A DNA stretch of 64,000 bases from Massilia sp. CFBP 13721 (GCF_014842025.1 NZ_JACYUY010000018.1:17329-81328); one strand, 5' to 3'. Shown: positions 25,060 to 33,974, counted from the first letter of the stretch. Notes: generated by a model from the sequence alone, not told the origin. Made by a program: numbers and translations.

Positions 25060-25240
25060 CTTTCCGACTAGCCAGCTCGACAGACTCACGGGTGTTCCAG
25101 GGAGCACAGCGGTGGATCGATTCAGCCTTGCAGAGCTTGTTGATTGTCTCGACCAAGGTATTGTCGAGCTATCACCTTTGCTGCTCCCAAAAGGCTCGAT
25201 GCCGGTTTTTGGCAGGCACTCGATATATTGTATCGACACG
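25060..25240 (-). mobile_element. decayed fragment of an IS3-family transposase (orfB C-terminal part)
   Basis: On the minus strand, one frame reads SIQYIECLPKTGIEPFGSS then KGDS. A second frame reads DNTLVETINKLCKAESIHR then CAPWNTRESVELAS. Together they match the DDE-region end of IS3-family OrfB, where DNAL(A/V)ET and the last catalytic Glu are found. The switch between frames, the lack of a start and the abrupt end show it is a remnant. No inverted repeats or orfA were found next to it. The rest of the 24940-25347 gap holds nothing else I can support. Confidence 0.8.
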
Positions 25241-25346
25241 TTCACGCACAGGGCGATCGCCGATCGCCGATCGCACGATGACGAACAGGAAACCAGGAAT
25301 CAAGCAGGCCGGCACCCCTCGTCGGGATCCCAGCCTGGCTTTGTGC

Positions 25347-26069
25347 TTAAAACTCGTTGTCCTTACGCTTGTCGCCCGTCAGCGGGATAAATCCGCAGTC
25401 AGAAAAGTTCTTGCAGAGCATCTCCCGCATATCGTTGATACCGTTCTTCTGAACGATGACAATGTTCTCGCAGTACCGGCGGAGCCCGTCGTGGCTAAGG
25501 TCGCTCTTGACCGTGCAGTGCAAGCTCGGTGCCAGTGCACTCAGGTGGTGATTACTGAAGGATCGCAGGAAAACCTGGTTGAACTGGGCCCCGGCGGCCG
25601 TCCCCTCGAGCATTGCAATCATTCGGCGCCCATCCGGGGTAAGTTGGGGCTGATATTGAATCCCATACCATTCGCGCAGAAAGCGCTGAGCACGACCGAT
25701 TTCCTCACGTTGTTCACGGTTTGCCATCCGCGCCATCGACCTGATTTCGTCATCGCTCGCTTTGGGTGGCGTTGCGCCGAACCCTGGCGTTGGCGATGTG
25801 CCCTCTTGCGGCGCAACGACTTGAGCGTCACGCATTGGATCGGTACCAGCGGCGAGTTCGGTCATGCGCAGCGCCGAATAATGATGGTTGATAATGAAGA
25901 CCAGGTAATTTTTTTCGAACTGCGCGGTACTGCCTCGTCCCGGACCGTCTGCATGCGCCACGCCGACAGTGGCGGCAAGCAAGCCCAAGCCCAATACAGC
26001 GCCACGCGCACAAGCGCGGGACACTGCCACGACAGAACGAGAGTTCATCTTCTTGATTGCGGTTTTCAT
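25347..26069 (-). CDS. secreted protein with two DUF305-like units
   Basis: This 240-residue protein has a signal peptide and two ferritin-like DUF305 repeats: FIINHHYSALRMTELA and later FSNHHLSALAPSLHC, each followed by a helix with Glu and Arg or Asp. DUF305 proteins are periplasmic or membrane-anchored, often lie in copper clusters, and use His, Met and Asp for metal binding. The start at 26069 is preceded by GGAG. It stands alone between an IS remnant and a PEP-CTERM protein gene. The family role is little known. Confidence 0.8.
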   Translation of the reverse strand: MKTAIKKMNSRSVVAVSRACARGAVLGLGLLAATVGVAHADGPGRGSTAQFEKNYLVFIINHHYSALRMTELAAGTDPMRDAQVVAPQEGTSPTPGFGATPPKASDDEIRSMARMANREQREEIGRAQRFLREWYGIQYQPQLTPDGRRMIAMLEGTAAGAQFNQVFLRSFSNHHLSALAPSLHCTVKSDLSHDGLRRYCENIVIVQKNGINDMREMLCKNFSDCGFIPLTGDKRKDNEF

Positions 26070-26111
26070 GTTTTGCTCCTTGAATGGTATGAATGACAAC
26101 GGGGTTTCGAT

Positions 26112-26765
26112 TCAAGTACGGGAAGCGTGTCGCCGGCGTCTGGCGGCGAGCACGGCAATACCGGCGCCGAACATGGCGTAGGTAGATGGTTCGGGAACGG
26201 CCACGACAACATTGTTCGCAGTTGCCCAGTAGACGTTCCCTTGCTCGTTCGTGGTTCGCATCGCGATCTCCGTGAGCCGGCTCGACGACAGGAACCCAAG
26301 GAAAGAGGATGGGGACGATCCAGTCAGGGTGTAAGTCGCGATATCGGTGCCGTTCATTGCTGTCAGTTCGATCGACCTGTCCGGGATGTATCCGCCGTAG
26401 GCATCGGTGGCGAAGAAGCTGCCGCCGAAACCAAAAACGCCAGGGCCAAAGCCGCTGAACGTGACCACGTCAGCGGCAAGGGTCGGGGCCAGATAGACGT
26501 CGCTGCCATTCAGAACAGGAAAAAATCCGCCATCGCCGGGGCCGGTAGAAACCTGGTACCGGTAGGCGCCGGCCAGCCGCGTCAGCGGCGTTCCAAGTTC
26601 CTCTGGTACGAGGTCATCAAAGCTGTCGACGACGGATCCGGACAAAGCGGTCAAGAACAGGGATTCGTCGGTGAAGACGATGATGTCGGCCCGAGCCGTA
26701 AGAGCAAGCGAAAAAATTAGTGCGGCCAGAAGCGGCTGCTTGAGTGAAGCAGGTATTCGTTTCAT
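26112..26765 (-). CDS. PEP-CTERM domain-containing secreted protein
   Basis: This 217-residue protein has a signal peptide (about 1-26) and a C-terminal sorting tail: VPEPSTYAMFGAG, a hydrophobic span and an Arg-rich end (RRRRHASRT). Proteins of this kind are processed by an exosortase and sent to the cell surface or extracellular polymer. The middle part (about 30-185) looks like a beta-rich domain and has no recognised catalytic motif. It is a surface protein and not obviously a metal gene. It supports a Massilia/Duganella-like host. Confidence 0.85.
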   Translation of the reverse strand: MKRIPASLKQPLLAALIFSLALTARADIIVFTDESLFLTALSGSVVDSFDDLVPEELGTPLTRLAGAYRYQVSTGPGDGGFFPVLNGSDVYLAPTLAADVVTFSGFGPGVFGFGGSFFATDAYGGYIPDRSIELTAMNGTDIATYTLTGSSPSSFLGFLSSSRLTEIAMRTTNEQGNVYWATANNVVVAVPEPSTYAMFGAGIAVLAARRRRHASRT

Positions 26766-26920
26766 GTTCTACCCCAATAAATAAATCGTTCAGGCGAACG
26801 CCGGCGAATCCACGCATACGGAGCGGTGAACTTGCAGCGTTGTCGGTCGAAATTGTGTTCGGTTGGAGCGAGACGCAGACCAGACCGGTTACGGCTCAGG
26901 TGGCGAAATTCCCTCCCGGG

Positions 26921-27262
26921 TCAGGCACGAGGGGGTGGATCAAGAACTGGAGGGATGTAGCTGGAAAACTGGGACTGCAACGGGCGCCATTGGTCCGGAG
27001 GGATCGATGGCGCGCTCAGTAACGGGAGGGAGGGAATGGGCGCGTAGGGAACGACCGCGCTTGAACAACAAAGCTGTTCGCCCCGGCAGCAACAGTCGTC
27101 TTCGGTTGCGGCAGCCTTACCTTTCATTTCGGGGCAATCACCGCCATCCGCGCCTGGCTCGACCTGCATCGTCTGGCACGTAACGACTGCGTTCGCATAA
27201 CCGTGATATGCGACCGTGAGAAACAACGAACACAAGAAAATTTTGCGTAGGAGCGCGACCAT
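26921..27262 (-). CDS. short secreted Cys-rich protein (ERPPR-tail group, divergent member)
   Basis: This 113-residue protein has a signal peptide (ends about residue 24, YANA), a Cys-rich middle (DDCCCRGEQLCC, about 55-66) and a C-terminal tail FSSYIPPVLDPPPRA. The tail is like the F-x-G-x-I-P-x-R-I-E-R-P-P-R of the proteins at 33086, 41618, 53842 and 62154, but with differences. The start has no Shine-Dalgarno; an extended -10 TGTTAAAGT ends six bases before the ATG. A periplasmic metal-binding role is an inference. Confidence 0.65.
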   Translation of the reverse strand: MVALLRKIFLCSLFLTVAYHGYANAVVTCQTMQVEPGADGGDCPEMKGKAAATEDDCCCRGEQLCCSSAVVPYAPIPSLPLLSAPSIPPDQWRPLQSQFSSYIPPVLDPPPRA

Positions 27263-27268
27263 GCAAAA

Positions 27269-27277
27269 ACTTTAACA
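27269..27277 (-). promoter_or_regulatory. extended -10 element directly before the ATG at 27262
   Basis: Minus strand: TG-T-TAAAGT ends at 27269, six bases before the ATG. No Shine-Dalgarno lies in between, so a leaderless mRNA is predicted. Confidence 0.55.
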
Positions 27278-27560
27278 GGGCCGCGGAGCGCGTCGCGCAC
27301 GATACCGATAGTCAACGGCTCCTACCAATATGCATCCGGGTTCAGTGAGCCGTACCGCAGTGAGTCTCGCTCCTTCAGCCAGTACGAAGCAGGCGGCGTG
27401 ACCTATCGAAGGCCGCACCGCGCCGACGATCGGGAAATGTGGCAAAAAAACAAATATCTCAAGTGCCGTTTGAATATCTGCTTCTAGATGGATATTCTGC
27501 CTGAGCAGTATCTTGATGTATGTATTTTCAATTCGTCCATAAAAATGAGAGGAAATTGTA

Positions 27561-28430
27561 ATGCGGAAAAAGATATTCAAGCGCCTGGCACTCGCAATTG
27601 CTATCGGCGCTGCAGGCGTATCGGCGAGTCATGTCGCCCTCGCTAACCATGCATGGGGCAGCTACCACTGGGCACGCTCAACGCCTCAGTTCACCCTGAA
27701 GCTCGGTAATAACCTGACGACGTCCGCCTGGACGGCGCGCCTGAATCAGTCGTCCAACGACTGGAATGCGGGCAACACTCCAGTCCTCACTGCCATCGTA
27801 GCCGGCGGCACTTCAGCCAGAACCTGCAAAATGGTGCCCGGCACCACCCAGGTCTGCAATGCCAGCTACGGGAACAACGGCTGGCTTGGCCTGGCGTCGA
27901 TCAACATCAACGGCGACCACATCACGCAAGGCACGGCCAAGATGAACGATACGTACTTCAACGCGGCCACGTACAACAACGTCAACGAACGCGAGCACGT
28001 GATGTGTCAGGAGGTGGCCCACACCTTTGGCCTGGGGCACCAGTCGGAGGACGGCAGTTCGCAGAACTCGTGCATGGACTATTTCTCCAATACCGGAGCG
28101 TATGCCACCAGCACCGTGAGCACGAAGCCTAACGCGCACGACTTTTCCTTGCTGAACAGCATTTACTCGCACCTCGACTCGACCAGCACGGTCGCCGCGA
28201 CACCAGGGACGGTCGGTCCGGCGGCGAAAGGCGGCGCTAACGTTGACATCAGCGACGATCCGAACAGCTGGGGTGCATTGATGAAGCAGTCCGCCAACGG
28301 CCGCGCCTCCACGTATCAGCGCCACAATGACGACGGCTCCGTCACGCTTACCCACGTGTTCTGGACCAACGAGGCGGTGGCCAGCTGCCCGAGCTGCGAC
28401 CACCGCCGCCAGTACTGGGACAGCCATTGA
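27561..28430 (+). CDS. secreted zinc-metalloprotease-like protein with Gln in place of the first motif His
   Basis: This 289-residue protein has a signal peptide (ends about ALA, residue 28) and a domain with the motif CQEVAHTFGLGHQSED. It is the HExxHxxGxxH metzincin-like pattern, except that the first His is Gln. The remaining Glu, two His and Gly are present, and a downstream SCMDYFS stretch resembles a Met-turn. Cysteines (for example CQE, SCM, SCPSC) may form disulfides. The start has GGAAATTG upstream. The same CQEVxH form occurs in related secreted proteins as I recall them, so it may be a family feature; whether the protein is active is unknown. Confidence 0.7.
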   Translation: MRKKIFKRLALAIAIGAAGVSASHVALANHAWGSYHWARSTPQFTLKLGNNLTTSAWTARLNQSSNDWNAGNTPVLTAIVAGGTSARTCKMVPGTTQVCNASYGNNGWLGLASININGDHITQGTAKMNDTYFNAATYNNVNEREHVMCQEVAHTFGLGHQSEDGSSQNSCMDYFSNTGAYATSTVSTKPNAHDFSLLNSIYSHLDSTSTVAATPGTVGPAAKGGANVDISDDPNSWGALMKQSANGRASTYQRHNDDGSVTLTHVFWTNEAVASCPSCDHRRQYWDSH

Positions 28431-28449
28431 TTCTCCGGGAAGCCTGTAA

Positions 28450-28992
28450 CTAAAGGGTTGAGCGAGGCGATTCTGCCTCGCTTTTTTTATTCCTTTCCCT
28501 GCCGTGGGTGCGGCCGGGGCAGCAATTCCGGCGCCCTTGTGTCTGAACCAGGTCCTTCCCAGCGGGCGTCCGCGCGAGGCTTGCCGCAGGCCCCTGCTCT
28601 TCGGCCCTGTCCCCCAAGGTGGCGAGGATCGGACAATCCGGCCGCTCGTCGCCTGCGCAACAGTCGCTCAGGGTCTGCAAGGTATCGGCCATCAGACGTA
28701 AATTTCTGATCCGCTCTTCAAGGTCAGCGATATGTCCTTGCGCAAGGCGCTTGACGTCAGCGCTTTTGCGCGATCGGTCGTCCCACAAGCTGAGCAGTTC
28801 CACGATTTCCGTTACCGGGAAGCCGAGGTCCCGTGCACGCCGAATAAAACGCAGGCGATGCACGTCGACCGAGGTATAAGCCCGGTAGCCAGAGTCGGTG
28901 CGTGCCGGATGCGGAATCAGTTTGATCTCTTCGTAGTAGCGGATCATCTTGGCTGAAACCCTGGATGCGTTCGATGCCTCACCGATATTCAT
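28450..28992 (-). CDS. cueR: CueR/HmrR-type copper-responsive MerR regulator with an extended C-terminus
   Basis: This MerR-family regulator has the helix-turn-helix SNASRVSAKMIRYY and the metal-loop cysteines in SDCCAGDERPDCPIL (CueR-type C-x7-C). The start at 28992 is chosen because GGGAG lies seven bases upstream. It begins 20 bases inside or next to the end of copA, so it is the last gene of the copA-cueR unit. At 180 residues it is some 40 longer than usual. The last codons read through the hairpin of the terminator of the protease gene on the other strand, so the tail is probably not ancestral. It should activate the operators at 31544 and 32090. Confidence 0.88.
   Translation of the reverse strand: MNIGEASNASRVSAKMIRYYEEIKLIPHPARTDSGYRAYTSVDVHRLRFIRRARDLGFPVTEIVELLSLWDDRSRKSADVKRLAQGHIADLEERIRNLRLMADTLQTLSDCCAGDERPDCPILATLGDRAEEQGPAASLARTPAGKDLVQTQGRRNCCPGRTHGRERNKKSEAESPRSTL
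28461..28488 (+). terminator. rho-independent terminator of the protease-like gene
   Basis: Stem AGCGAGGC (28461-28468) and GCCTCGCT (28475-28482) with a six-base loop, followed by a run of seven T. It is 30 bases after the stop at 28430 and inside the minus-strand cueR frame. Confidence 0.85.
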
Positions 28993-29010
28993 GTATTTCT
29001 CCCATTTCAT

Positions 29011-31503
29011 TCATTCGTGTAATGGCGGCTTGAAGCCGCGCAGCCGCAACGCGTTACCGAGAACGAATACGCTGGACAAGGCCATCGCGCCGGCGGCAAA
29101 CACGGGTGACAGGAGTACGCCGTATGCCGGGTACAGGATACCTGCCGCAACCGGGACAAGGGCGGTGTTGTAGGCAAAGGCCCAGAACAGGTTTTGGCGG
29201 ATGTTGCCGATCGTTGCTTTTGACAGGGCGATCGCATTGGGGACGCCCTGCAGACTGCCTGACATGAGTACTACGTCCGCTGCTTCTACCGCGACATCGG
29301 TACCGGTTCCAATTGCCAGGCCGACGTCGGCTTCGGCCAGAGCCGGTGCATCGTTGATGCCATCACCTACGAACGCGACGGGACCATATGCGTCCCTGAG
29401 TCTCTGAATCGCCTCGACCTTCCCGGCAGGCAGCACTTCTGCGACAACCTCGTCAATGCCCAGGCGCGCCGCGATTGCGTTGGCGGTGCGCCTGTTATCT
29501 CCGGTGACCATGGCGACCTTCAGGCCCAATTGGTGCAAGGCAGCGATGGCGATGGGGGTGCCCGGCTTGATTGGATCGGCCACGGCGACAATCGCGGCCA
29601 GGCGACCATCGATTGCAGCATACAGTGGTGACTTTCCTTCCGCCCCCAGCCTCTGGGCCGTTTGCTCGATGCTTTCCACGTCCAGGCCAAGCAAGCGCAT
29701 GTAGCGGTCGGCACCCACTTCTACGCGAATGCCATCCACCAGCGCCCGCACTCCCATGCCTGTGATGGATTCGAACTGCGTAATGGCCGGGATGTCGATC
29801 CCCTCTTTCTCAGTCGCCTCGACGATTGCACGGGCAATCGGATGTTCCGAGCGCGACTCGACCGCGGCGATGCGTGCCAGCACATGAGTGCGCTCAAAGC
29901 CGGCGCCAACCTCCAGATCCGTCAGGGCCGGCCGCCCTTCGGTCAACGTCCCGGTCTTGTCCAGCGCCACTACCCTGGCGTCTTTCAGAATCTGCAATGC
30001 CTCTCCCTTTCGAAACAGGACGCCCAGCTCTGCCCCGCGCCCGGTACCGACCATGATCGAGGTCGGCGTTGCCAATCCCATCGCGCAAGGGCAGGCAATA
30101 ATCAGGACCGCCACGGCGTTCACCAGGGCGAAGCTCAGCGCTGGAGATGGGCCGAACGCTAGCCAGACCAGGAAGGTGGTCAAGGCGGCAGCCATCACTG
30201 CCGGCACGAACCACATGGTTACCTTGTCGACGACCGCCTGGATTGGCAACTTCGAGGCCTGCGCCTGTTCCACCAGGCGAATGATTTGAGCGAGTACAGT
30301 TTGTCCACCGACTGCGGTGGCGCGCAGGGACAGGGCGCCCTTCTGGTTGACGGTGCCACCCACGACCCCATCGCCGCGCGCTTTCTTTACCGGGACCGGT
30401 TCGCCTGTGATCATGGATTCGTCGACATAGCTGACGCCCTCGACGACTTCGCCATCGACCGGAATCCGTTCTCCCGGGCGTACCTCGAGCACATCGCCGA
30501 CGACAACTTCCGCGACAGGTATGTCGGTGGCGCGGCCGCCGCGTACGACGTGGGCCACTTTTGCCTGCAAGCCAACCAACCTCTGGATGGCCTGCGAAGT
30601 GCGCCCCTTTGCCTGCGCCTCCAGGAATCTTCCCAGCAGGATGAGTGCCACGATCACGGCCGCCGCTTCGTAATACACGTTCACCGTACCTGCCGGCAGC
30701 AGGTGTGGCATGAAAGTGGCGACAACCGAATACGCATACGCGGCCAGTGTGCCGACCGCCACGAGCGAATTCATGTCTGGTGCCAGCCGCAGCAGTGCGG
30801 GGAGCCCCTTGGCATAGAAGCGGCGGCCGGGCACGAGCAATACCAGCGTCGTCAGCACGAACTGCAGTTGCCAGCTCAATCCTTGTCCGACGTTCTCCAT
30901 CACCCAGTGGTGCATGGACGGTAGCAAGTGCGAGCCCATCTCAAGGATGAAGACCGGCAGTGCCAGGGCGGAGGCGATCAGCAGGTCGCGCTTGAGCGCC
31001 ACTCGTTCAGCATCTTTCCTCGCTTCGGCGTTGTCATCGCCGGAAACGGTACCGGAATCGAGGTTCCTGGCTTCATAGCCAGCCTTGCCGATTGCGGCCA
31101 GCAGCGCTTCGGTCGCCGCGACGCCGCGCACCGTGGCACGCTCGGTGGCCAGATTGACCGTGGCCTGGCTGACGCCTGGCACAGCCTGCAGTGCACGCTC
31201 GACTCGCCCCACGCACGATGCGCAAGTCATACCCTCGACGGACAGCTCGATTGTCTGCGCAGGAACATCGTATCCGGCCTTTTCGATTGCCTGCACAAGA
31301 GCAGCACGGTCGACTGAACCGTGTCCGCTCGGCCGTACCTCCGCCCGTTCGGTAGCGAGGTTAACGGCGACGCTGCCGACACCGTGCACCTTTCGGAGGG
31401 CTGCCTCGACGCGGCCAACACAGGATGCGCACGTCATCCCCTCGATTGGCAAACTGATGGGTGATATGTTCGTGCCAAGCACCGTTTTGTTCGAAATGTC
31501 CAT
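29011..31503 (-). CDS. copA: CopA-type Cu(I)-exporting P1B-1 ATPase
   Basis: This 830-residue P-type ATPase pumps Cu(I) from cytosol to periplasm. It has two N-terminal heavy-metal-associated domains with MTCASC (first C25, C28), the membrane motif CPC (IACPCAMGLATPTS), DKTGT, GDGINDAP and the P1B-1 residues of the last spans (FAYNTALVP and MALSSVFVLGNALRL). It stands before cueR and downstream of a CueR-type operator, so it is autoregulated with its own sensor. Another Cu-ATPase is at 51345. Confidence 0.95.
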   Translation of the reverse strand: MDISNKTVLGTNISPISLPIEGMTCASCVGRVEAALRKVHGVGSVAVNLATERAEVRPSGHGSVDRAALVQAIEKAGYDVPAQTIELSVEGMTCASCVGRVERALQAVPGVSQATVNLATERATVRGVAATEALLAAIGKAGYEARNLDSGTVSGDDNAEARKDAERVALKRDLLIASALALPVFILEMGSHLLPSMHHWVMENVGQGLSWQLQFVLTTLVLLVPGRRFYAKGLPALLRLAPDMNSLVAVGTLAAYAYSVVATFMPHLLPAGTVNVYYEAAAVIVALILLGRFLEAQAKGRTSQAIQRLVGLQAKVAHVVRGGRATDIPVAEVVVGDVLEVRPGERIPVDGEVVEGVSYVDESMITGEPVPVKKARGDGVVGGTVNQKGALSLRATAVGGQTVLAQIIRLVEQAQASKLPIQAVVDKVTMWFVPAVMAAALTTFLVWLAFGPSPALSFALVNAVAVLIIACPCAMGLATPTSIMVGTGRGAELGVLFRKGEALQILKDARVVALDKTGTLTEGRPALTDLEVGAGFERTHVLARIAAVESRSEHPIARAIVEATEKEGIDIPAITQFESITGMGVRALVDGIRVEVGADRYMRLLGLDVESIEQTAQRLGAEGKSPLYAAIDGRLAAIVAVADPIKPGTPIAIAALHQLGLKVAMVTGDNRRTANAIAARLGIDEVVAEVLPAGKVEAIQRLRDAYGPVAFVGDGINDAPALAEADVGLAIGTGTDVAVEAADVVLMSGSLQGVPNAIALSKATIGNIRQNLFWAFAYNTALVPVAAGILYPAYGVLLSPVFAAGAMALSSVFVLGNALRLRGFKPPLHE

Positions 31504-31537
31504 GTGTGGTCCTCTACCTTTTCCTCAACATGAAGAC

Positions 31538-31568
31538 ACGATGCCCCTTACCATCATGGGAAGGTCAA
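31538..31568 (-). promoter_or_regulatory. CueR operator-promoter of copA
   Basis: Minus strand: -35 TTGACC (31568-31563) and 19-base spacer. The half-sites, read on the plus strand, are CCTTAC (31546-31551) and GGAAGG (31559-31564), seven bases apart, one base pair off the perfect CueR dyad. The -10 is weak. Confidence 0.8.
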
Positions 31569-31846
31569 GTAGACTCCGTAAGATTTTTTGAGTGTGGCTT
31601 CGGGGCTGATCCAGTGTCAGTACACTAGGCTATATGGCCGGACGAACGCAGTGTCTCGTGCTGCCGGTAGCGGCGCGGTCTCCCAGCTGAACCAATGCAG
31701 GCAAGCCTGCTCCGGACTCGCTAGGCGCAGGTGCCGTGCATAGAACAATAACGGCATATGGCTGCGCCACGATCTGCCGAAATTGGTCCTTGGAGCAGGA
31801 TCCGGCACGGACTGGGCGTGCCGGAATCGCTATCTCCCTTCTTGCG
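31569..31846. other. spacer between the copA promoter and copZ without a gene
   Basis: No coding signal, repeat or RNA gene was recognised in this segment beyond chance open frames. Confidence 0.5.
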
Positions 31847-32053
31847 TTATGCGGTTGTGCTCGCAGTCACGGGATACCCCGCCTGCACCACGGCCGCCTT
31901 GACCTGATCGATACCGAGCGTGGTGTCGATCCGGACCTTTTTGCTGCCCAGGTCAACTTCCACCTTTGCAGCGCTGTCGACTGCTTGCACCGACTTCTTG
32001 ACGCTATTGGCGCAACCGCCACAGGTCATGCCTTCAACTTGCAATTCGTACAT
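31847..32053 (-). CDS. copZ: CopZ-type cytosolic copper chaperone
   Basis: This 68-residue protein is a single heavy-metal-associated domain with the motif MTCGGC (C11, C14) and no signal peptide. It carries Cu(I) in the cytosol and hands it to CopA. The start has GGAGG upstream. It has its own CueR operator, separate from that of copA, and lies on the same strand, upstream of copA. Confidence 0.93.
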   Translation of the reverse strand: MYELQVEGMTCGGCANSVKKSVQAVDSAAKVEVDLGSKKVRIDTTLGIDQVKAAVVQAGYPVTASTTA

Positions 32054-32083
32054 TTGATACCTCCATTGGTTAACTGCAGGTCC

Positions 32084-32114
32084 ACTTTAATCCTTCCCAT
32101 GGTTGGAAGGTCAA
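32084..32114 (-). promoter_or_regulatory. CueR operator-promoter of copZ
   Basis: Minus strand: -35 TTGACC (32114-32109), 19-base spacer and -10 TAAAGT (32089-32084). The dyad CCTTCC-N7-GGAAGG (32092-32110) is perfect. Confidence 0.9.
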
Positions 32115-32456
32115 GTACATTCTTTGGCGTTTTATGAATGGTGTTCTGCCGTGCTGGCGGGAAGGTTTGGACCCGGAAGACGACAACAGCCCTCCACATC
32201 CAGGTGCGGACAATTTGGACGAGCTCAAGGTGTATGTTCGAGATGCATACGGCGTTCATGCTGCCTGTGCGGCGGAACACTACGAAACTGGAGATGACGT
32301 AGCGCACGCTTGCAGTCTCTGTGCCGATCCCGGGTTCCGCTTCTCAGGACGCCCGGCCTTATACCGGTCGTAGCGGCATGTCAAAGGTGCACCGATTGAT
32401 CGCTGATGCCTCCGCGCTAGCGGCGGCCCGTCGACTGACAGGCCGCGTGCCTGCGC
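32115..32456. other. gap without a supported gene
   Basis: About 340 bases between the copZ promoter and a DUF305 gene. I see no coding region, hairpin or repeat that stands out. Confidence 0.5.
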
Positions 32457-32870
32457 TTACTTGCCCGACGCTTTATGCTTTTCCATCCACTGATCAAGCT
32501 TCTTGATTTCCTTGGTTTGGTCGGCAACGACCTTCTTTGCTGCCTGCAGCATTTGCTTGTCCTTGCCGTTCTTGATCTCGGCGTTTGCCATGTCGACGCC
32601 GGCCTGGTGGTGCGCGCGCATCATCATTGCGAAGTTGTGGTCAGGGTCGCCCGTCATTTGCATCGCCGACATTTTCTGATGCATCTCCTGCATCGTCTGC
32701 ATCATTTCGTGACCGGCCATTTCGTGTTGCTGGGCCCCGGCAGCCGCTCCCGAGGTCGCGGTGCCATGCTGCGCATGCTCTCCCGTTTGCGCAAGCGCGC
32801 TACCCGACACCCCGATAAGGACGGCGAAGACGCCCGAGAACAGGGAAGTGCTCAACTTAGACTGTTTCAT
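32457..32870 (-). CDS. secreted DUF305-family protein with His/Met-rich N-terminus
   Basis: This 137-residue protein has a signal peptide (ends about ALAQ, residue 28), a His- and Met-rich stretch (EHAQHG, QQHEMAGHEMM) and a DUF305 unit with DHNFAMMMRAHHQAGVDMA followed by a helix rich in Lys and Asp. DUF305 proteins recur in copper clusters. GGAG lies before the ATG. It is the second of three DUF305 proteins in the window (25347, 32457, 42323). Confidence 0.88.
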   Translation of the reverse strand: MKQSKLSTSLFSGVFAVLIGVSGSALAQTGEHAQHGTATSGAAAGAQQHEMAGHEMMQTMQEMHQKMSAMQMTGDPDHNFAMMMRAHHQAGVDMANAEIKNGKDKQMLQAAKKVVADQTKEIKKLDQWMEKHKASGK

Positions 32871-33066
32871 ATAGTTCTCCTTAAGAATGATGACTCTTCC
32901 ATACCGGCATTTGAAACTGGTATCCGTTCATTGTGGGTAGATGCTGCAAGTCACACCGTGCGTTGACGAACAATGATGGGGATCCGTTCGCAGGAGCGAT
33001 GTCTTCAGTTCAATATCAGCAGAAAACTTTAGCCAGGCTTAAGCCGTTTCCGGGCAAAAACAGCCG

Positions 33067-33075
33067 TGCTATACT
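33067..33075 (+). promoter_or_regulatory. extended -10 element 10 bases before the ATG at 33086
   Basis: TG-C-TATACT (33067-33075), then 10 bases without a Shine-Dalgarno to the ATG. A leaderless or very short leader mRNA is predicted. Confidence 0.6.
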
Positions 33076-33085
33076 CGGCACATCC

Positions 33086-33508
33086 ATGAACCGCTCGCTC
33101 AAGACATTCCTGATTTGGCTCCTGATGGCCATACTCCCGCTGCATGCAGTTGCTGCCAGCGTCGGGATGTCATGCGCGCCGGATTCCAGCCAGGTCAGCC
33201 ATAAGGTCGAGCGCATCGATGCTGCCCACCCTGGCGCAGGCATTGAGATGCACGCCCATCACGGCGCCCATGCGAGTGGCGACAGCGGATCGGATACGCA
33301 CGCTCAGCCTGCGAAGTTCGAGAAGCAGGCTCATTCATCCTGCAGCGCATGCTCTGCGCTCTGTGCCGGCGCGGTAGCGCCGCCGTCGGCCCTCCTCGCC
33401 GTCCCTGGCTTCGACGGCTCCGATGTCTTCCTCGCGTCGCCAATGGCGATGGTCCCGGGATTTATCCCGGACGGTCCTCAACGCCCTCCCCGGCGTCAAT
33501 CCGCTTAA
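33086..33508 (+). CDS. short secreted Cys/His-rich protein with ERPPR-type tail, member A
   Basis: This 140-residue protein starts with MNRSLKTFLIWLLMAILPLH, a signal peptide, followed by a His-rich region (HAHHGAHASG), an SSCSACSALCAGAVAPP cluster and a tail MVPGFIPDGPQRPPR. The layout matches proteins at 41618, 53842 and 62154: signal peptide, His/Met stretch, SSC-x2-C cluster, and F-x-G-x-I-x-x-(R)-x-x-R-P-P-R tail. I do not know a named family; the layout recalls the CzcI group. It precedes a periplasmic copper operon by 100 bases. A role in periplasmic metal binding or signalling is a guess. Confidence 0.75.
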   Translation: MNRSLKTFLIWLLMAILPLHAVAASVGMSCAPDSSQVSHKVERIDAAHPGAGIEMHAHHGAHASGDSGSDTHAQPAKFEKQAHSSCSACSALCAGAVAPPSALLAVPGFDGSDVFLASPMAMVPGFIPDGPQRPPRRQSA

Positions 33509-33611
33509 TCGAAACAAGAGCTGGCCGCGCCATCCCATTGGCGCCGGTCATGCATCTTGCGCGTACACGCGTGCACACGCACGCCCCAGTTGCCGATTTT
33601 GAGGACTGACA

Positions 33612-33974
33612 ATGAATCAGAAACTTTTGGCCGCCGCTTTTGGCGTCCTGCTGGCTGCGCCCCTTGGTGCGCTGGCCCAGCAATCCCTCCCTGCGCCTGA
33701 CCCTTCCGATCCGCATGCGGCCGCGCCAGCGATCGCGTACGAGTCGGCAATCGCCCGCCCGGCGCAGCCGACCCAGGACGCACAACCAACGCCTGACAAG
33801 GCATGGCGTGCGGCGAACGACGCCCTGGCGGCTCCGTCCGGGCATGCCGGACATGGCGCGCCGCAGGCAGAACAGTCCGGGGACAAAGGCGCCGCAACTG
33901 CGCCTGTGCACGCCGGCTCGCCGGATGGCCCGCCCCCCCAGCCAGCGCCTGTCGATCACAGCAAACACCATTAA
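33612..33974 (+). CDS. small secreted Pro/Ala/His-containing protein, first gene of the periplasmic copper operon
   Basis: This 120-residue protein has a signal peptide (ends about ALAQ, residue 23), then a low-complexity region rich in Pro, Ala, Asp and His, and a C-terminus ending HSKHH. It lies 15 bases before the TolC-like gene and is coupled to it by position. I do not recognise a family. The His residues at the end may bind copper. Confidence 0.6.
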   Translation: MNQKLLAAAFGVLLAAPLGALAQQSLPAPDPSDPHAAAPAIAYESAIARPAQPTQDAQPTPDKAWRAANDALAAPSGHAGHGAPQAEQSGDKGAATAPVHAGSPDGPPPQPAPVDHSKHH

